NCBI GenBank assembly: GCA_015956445.1
Contig: WIUZ02000005.1
Span: 248,001 to 312,000, forward strand
Direction: 5' to 3'
DNA: 64,000 bases
From: Thelephora terrestris
Lineage: Eukaryota > Basidiomycota > Agaricomycetes > Thelephorales > Thelephoraceae
Under the pieces are notes generated by a model that searched no databases, was not told where the DNA came from, and worked only from the letters and a program-made list of their open reading frames with translations. A program made the translations under genes and the position numbers. Each line of letters begins with the position of its first letter. Position 1 is the first letter of the stretch. Positions 61,441 through 64,000 of the stretch are shown here, one piece after another.

Positions 61441-61846
61441 CTAGGAACTTCGGCGAATTTCGAACGAGGTGAACTCGACATCGTCAATTTCGCGCTCATC
61501 AGTGATATCAACGCGCTCGACTGTTGCATGAGGAGGCCCACGGTTAATGGCCCGTTTGCTGGAATAATCACCCGCTGAAAACGAGCTATCAGAGCGGGTG
61601 GAGGGGGATATGCTCACAACTGGTCGAGCGCAGAGTCGGATGTGCTTGCGGCAACACCGCTCACGCTTCCTCCCTGGGTCGGACTCGTGATAAGAAGATG
61701 CAGACCGGTCGCAACTCAACAGGGTTTACCGCGTCGTTCTTGACCCACCCAACTATCCCAAGCTCGTCCGCCTTCTGCTTTGTGAATCGCCTGAACCAGA
61801 CACCTTGAACGTCGCCGTAGATCGTATAGTGGAAACGCAGGGGCAT
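61441..61846 (-). CDS. Acylphosphatase
   Basis: This small enzyme hydrolyses acyl phosphates such as 1,3-bisphosphoglycerate. The ATG at 61846 opens 'MPLRFHYTIYGDVQGVWFR', containing the P-loop-like VQGVxFR with the catalytic Arg. 'GIVGWVKNDA' holds the catalytic Asn. An intron removing GTAAAC...CCCAG joins 'NDA' to 'GGSVSGVAASTSDSALDQ', the usual 'G.V.G...G' strand. A second intron, from the GTGAGC donor near 61620 to the acceptor before 61560, joins to 'FKRAINRGPPHATVERVD'. The protein ends 'FTSFEIRRSS', the family's closing F-x-I-R strand. It has about 96 residues, the normal size. The residue after VQGV is Trp where Phe or Gly is common. It is divergent from the ATP synthase e gene, with 316 bp between starts. 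Confidence 0.9.
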
Positions 61847-62162
61847 TGCAGAAAACAATCCTTTAGTTTGATCACCAAGCCTATCCAAACGACATATCAC
61901 CATTCTTTCCACGTACCGAGCGAGCAAGCGAGAGAATTGAAGCTGGAAGTATCGATCAGTCTCGAGGGAGGACAGCAAACGCCGCGTTTGATCCCGTTCC
62001 GTCCGACATCTTCCAGCTCACGTTGTGGGTACTGTCGGTCGTTTTCTCCGCCTTGTCGCACCACTCAAAACTCCTTCTGTTTTTTTCCAGCACCCACCGT
62101 TCATCGCGCTGGTTCTCACCTCCGAAATACTTACCGGAGGCTCATTCGTTTGAAACTTGACC
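61847..62162. promoter_or_regulatory. Divergent promoter region, acylphosphatase and ATP synthase e
   Basis: This 316-bp spacer lies between two start codons on opposite strands. It is pyrimidine-rich toward the ATP synthase gene. No TATA box stands out. Confidence 0.45.
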
Positions 62163-62541
62163 ATGGCAACCCCAACTGTGAACGTCCGTCCCTGTCCGTT
62201 CACGACGCGCACGACTGCGACCTGACCTCCCCTTCAGGTCGTCCGATATACAGCTCTTTTTACCGGCGTGTTTTACGGCATCTGGCACCGACGGACACTG
62301 CAGAAATCCCATGACGAGGAGAAGGTTCACCATGCAAAACATGAGCGTGAGGACCTCATTGTACGCGCCAAAGAAGCTTGGAAGAAGCAACAGGAGGCTT
62401 CCAAAGGTGGCGGTGAATCTCCGTTTATCCTTCTGATGTTCAAACGCCCCTGGCTCACACCTATGCACAGTTGTAACTGACCCTGAAGACCCACGCTTTG
62501 ACCTGGAAAAATTCATTGCTTCATTGGAGGCTCAGTCTTGA
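62163..62541 (+). CDS. Mitochondrial F1Fo ATP synthase subunit e
   Basis: Three exons fit exactly: 62163-62183, 62238-62412 and 62471-62541. They give 88 residues. The protein opens 'MATPTVNVVRYTALFTG'. Its N-terminal membrane helix carries the GxxxG motif 'GVFYG' used by subunit e (yeast Tim11/Atp21) to contact subunit g and form ATP synthase dimers that bend cristae. A charged coiled part follows, 'KSHDEEKVHHAKHERED' and 'RAKEAWKKQQEASKGG', then 'DPRFDLEKFIASLEAQS'. Length, single membrane helix and motif all match the family. It sits in the inner mitochondrial membrane. The first exon is only 21 nt, so the gene is easily missed or misannotated. Confidence 0.92.
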
Positions 62542-64000
62542 AGAGACACGACAGGGTCCTACCATTACTTCACCGTCATCGTCAATAGAAACACGATATG
62601 TTCCATAGCATCGAGCCTTTATTTCACTCCAGCGCCTACTGAGGGTCAAACTCAAACTCGGGATAGTTCCGATGAACACGGTCTCTGCATATTTGTTACA
62701 ACACGAGATAATGCCCCCAATACTCCAGCGTGGGTTTGCCAAATAGCATTCCTGCTGGATTCGTACCGAAGGTGTTGTTGACTTTGGAACATTTTTATCA
62801 TTCTGTCGGTCGGTCTCGGTCCTTCCGCATGATAATGGAAAAAAAAAACATTTTGGACTCGAATATACCTCGCGTCTTTTCGTGAGCTGGAATAGTGGAT
62901 AGCGCTCGCGAAGCTGCGGCCATGGGAGGCCATGGGCCATGCCGCTTGCCGGTGCCGGTGATTGACGAGCATCTTGCAATCCTCCGTGCCGAGCGACGGG
63001 CTAGGCAGCCCAGGGCAGCCCGCTTGGCCGGGTGGCCCCGCTTAATGAAATGAAGGGGATCGAGCGCCCGACTCGTCGGCAGGCAAAAAAATTGTGCGCG
63101 CGTCAACCAGAATCCGCGTTCCCTGCTTTCGTTTTCGTTGGGGCCTAGTCGAATGTTCCAGGAGCGCGATCCTGTCCTCCTATTCTAGTTGCTACACAGG
63201 TTGTGCGGTTGCAGAAGCTATTTGTATGGATTACGTGAGAACTGCACCCCACCCACCCGGCCCTAGTTCGGACATCGGGGAGTCGTCTCAGGCTCTGCAT
63301 CCTGTAGCGGTTATATAGTCCCGTGCTGGGGACTTCAGCTCTTCCCTCGAGAAGAGGACCTGATTGCGACTGAGGCAAACGGTCAGGATGCTAAACAGTC
63401 CAATTTTAGGCAGCTTCTCCGGAGGCGAAAAGGCGTCCATAATTGTATCATCATTCCTATGCAAACTCGCAGTCTCCGCCGTTCCATATCCGAACTTGAC
63501 ATAAATTGGCGACCTGCACCCCGGTCTGAGTCATTGAGCCTCATGCACTCACACAAGGTGCAAAGGTCATGAAACAGGCTCGCTGTGCATAACTCTAGCT
63601 GCATCCACGCCTTCGCATGGCCTCCATAGTTTGGCAGACTTGGTAGGGGTGGAACAAATGAGATGGCGCACCAAACAAGGTGGACCCACAAATCCGCGGG
63701 GCGGTTTTGACTCAGATGTCGTATTTTATGGATTCCCGAGGGGTGACCATATCGTTGCACCGACCCAACAGTCGCGACGCCGGGGGGAGGGACCTTCCGA
63801 TTCGTTGATAAAGGTTTTGATATGTGGATTTGTGCGCGCACTCCAGGATAAGATTATTATGAACTGCTAAGTTATATATCGTCTGAATATTTAGACTAGA
63901 ATCAAGCTGGTGGGGGGACTCAAGTCGACAAGCCACTCGTGTCTCGCAGGGATAATCCCGAGCGGAGTAGAGCGGAGAGAGAAATGCGTGATGTGCAGAT
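62542..64000. other. No supported gene to the right edge
   Basis: I find no convincing exon, RNA gene or long repeat in this 1.46 kb. Minus-strand frames near 62521-62979 and 63383-63841 lack ATG starts, family motifs and good splice sites. A GC-rich patch with short repeated 'ccatggg/ggccatg' words lies near 62920-63060. Confidence 0.45.

Noticed and set aside
62521-62979. 152-codon minus-strand frame over the end of ATP synthase e
   Set aside because: It has no ATG start, overlaps the stop of a firmly identified gene, and shows no domain or splice signal.
63383-63841. 152-codon minus-strand frame near the right edge
   Set aside because: It has no ATG start and a Cys/Arg/Leu-heavy chance-like composition. 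A GTGAGT inside it has no matching exon that I can find.

Overview
This window reads as nuclear DNA of a filamentous basidiomycete, most likely an Agaricomycete. Almost every gene is cut by several short GT-AG introns of about 50-70 nt, many starting GTAAGT or GTGAGT. Genes lie close together on both strands. The protein set is typically fungal (Tea1-like Kelch protein, Ark/Prk kinase, Snf1, Syo1, Dop1, Mil1/DUF726, fungal DUF2235 proteins). I saw no transposon, virus-like element, CRISPR array, rRNA or convincing tRNA, though this was reading by eye and not a search.

Left part (1-29.6 kb): the 3' end of RRP5, then a Tea1-like Kelch/coiled-coil polarity gene facing away from a lipase gene. 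SMC4 (condensin) follows on the minus strand, then a CDK-like (Csk1/Cak1-type) kinase and an Ark1/Prk1-type endocytic kinase. The Ark1/Prk1-type kinase gene shares a 142-bp spacer with a divergent 3-hydroxyisobutyrate-dehydrogenase-like gene. SYO1 (ribosomal protein import) shares a 178-bp spacer with a divergent DUF726 membrane hydrolase gene. A small disordered protein with a possible PP1-docking motif ends this block.

Middle (29.6-47.2 kb): about 3.9 kb without any gene I can support, then SNF1, a stand-alone histone H3 gene with an odd tail splice site, and a saccharolysin-type M3 metallopeptidase. Next come two DUF2235 hydrolase paralogues in tandem on the minus strand. A small four-exon gene that no single long open frame reveals sits between them; I reconstructed it at 43678-44393.

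Right part (47.2-64 kb): an F-box-like gene, a tiny 81-residue stand-alone double-stranded-RNA-binding-domain gene with a strong TATA box, a secreted/ER EF-hand protein, and the large DOP1 gene. A disordered nuclear-looking protein (perhaps an INO80 Ies4 relative), an acylphosphatase and mitochondrial ATP synthase subunit e follow. The last 1.45 kb appears gene-free.

Most genes are housekeeping: chromosome condensation, chromatin, ribosome biogenesis (RRP5, SYO1), membrane traffic (Ark kinase, DOP1, DUF726) and energy sensing. The accessory part is 40.9-50.4 kb (DUF2235 pair, hidden gene, F-box-like gene, dsRBD gene). The best candidates for undescribed biology are the dsRBD miniprotein, the hidden gene, the 11-nt exon carrying the lipase nucleophile elbow, and the H3 tail variant.
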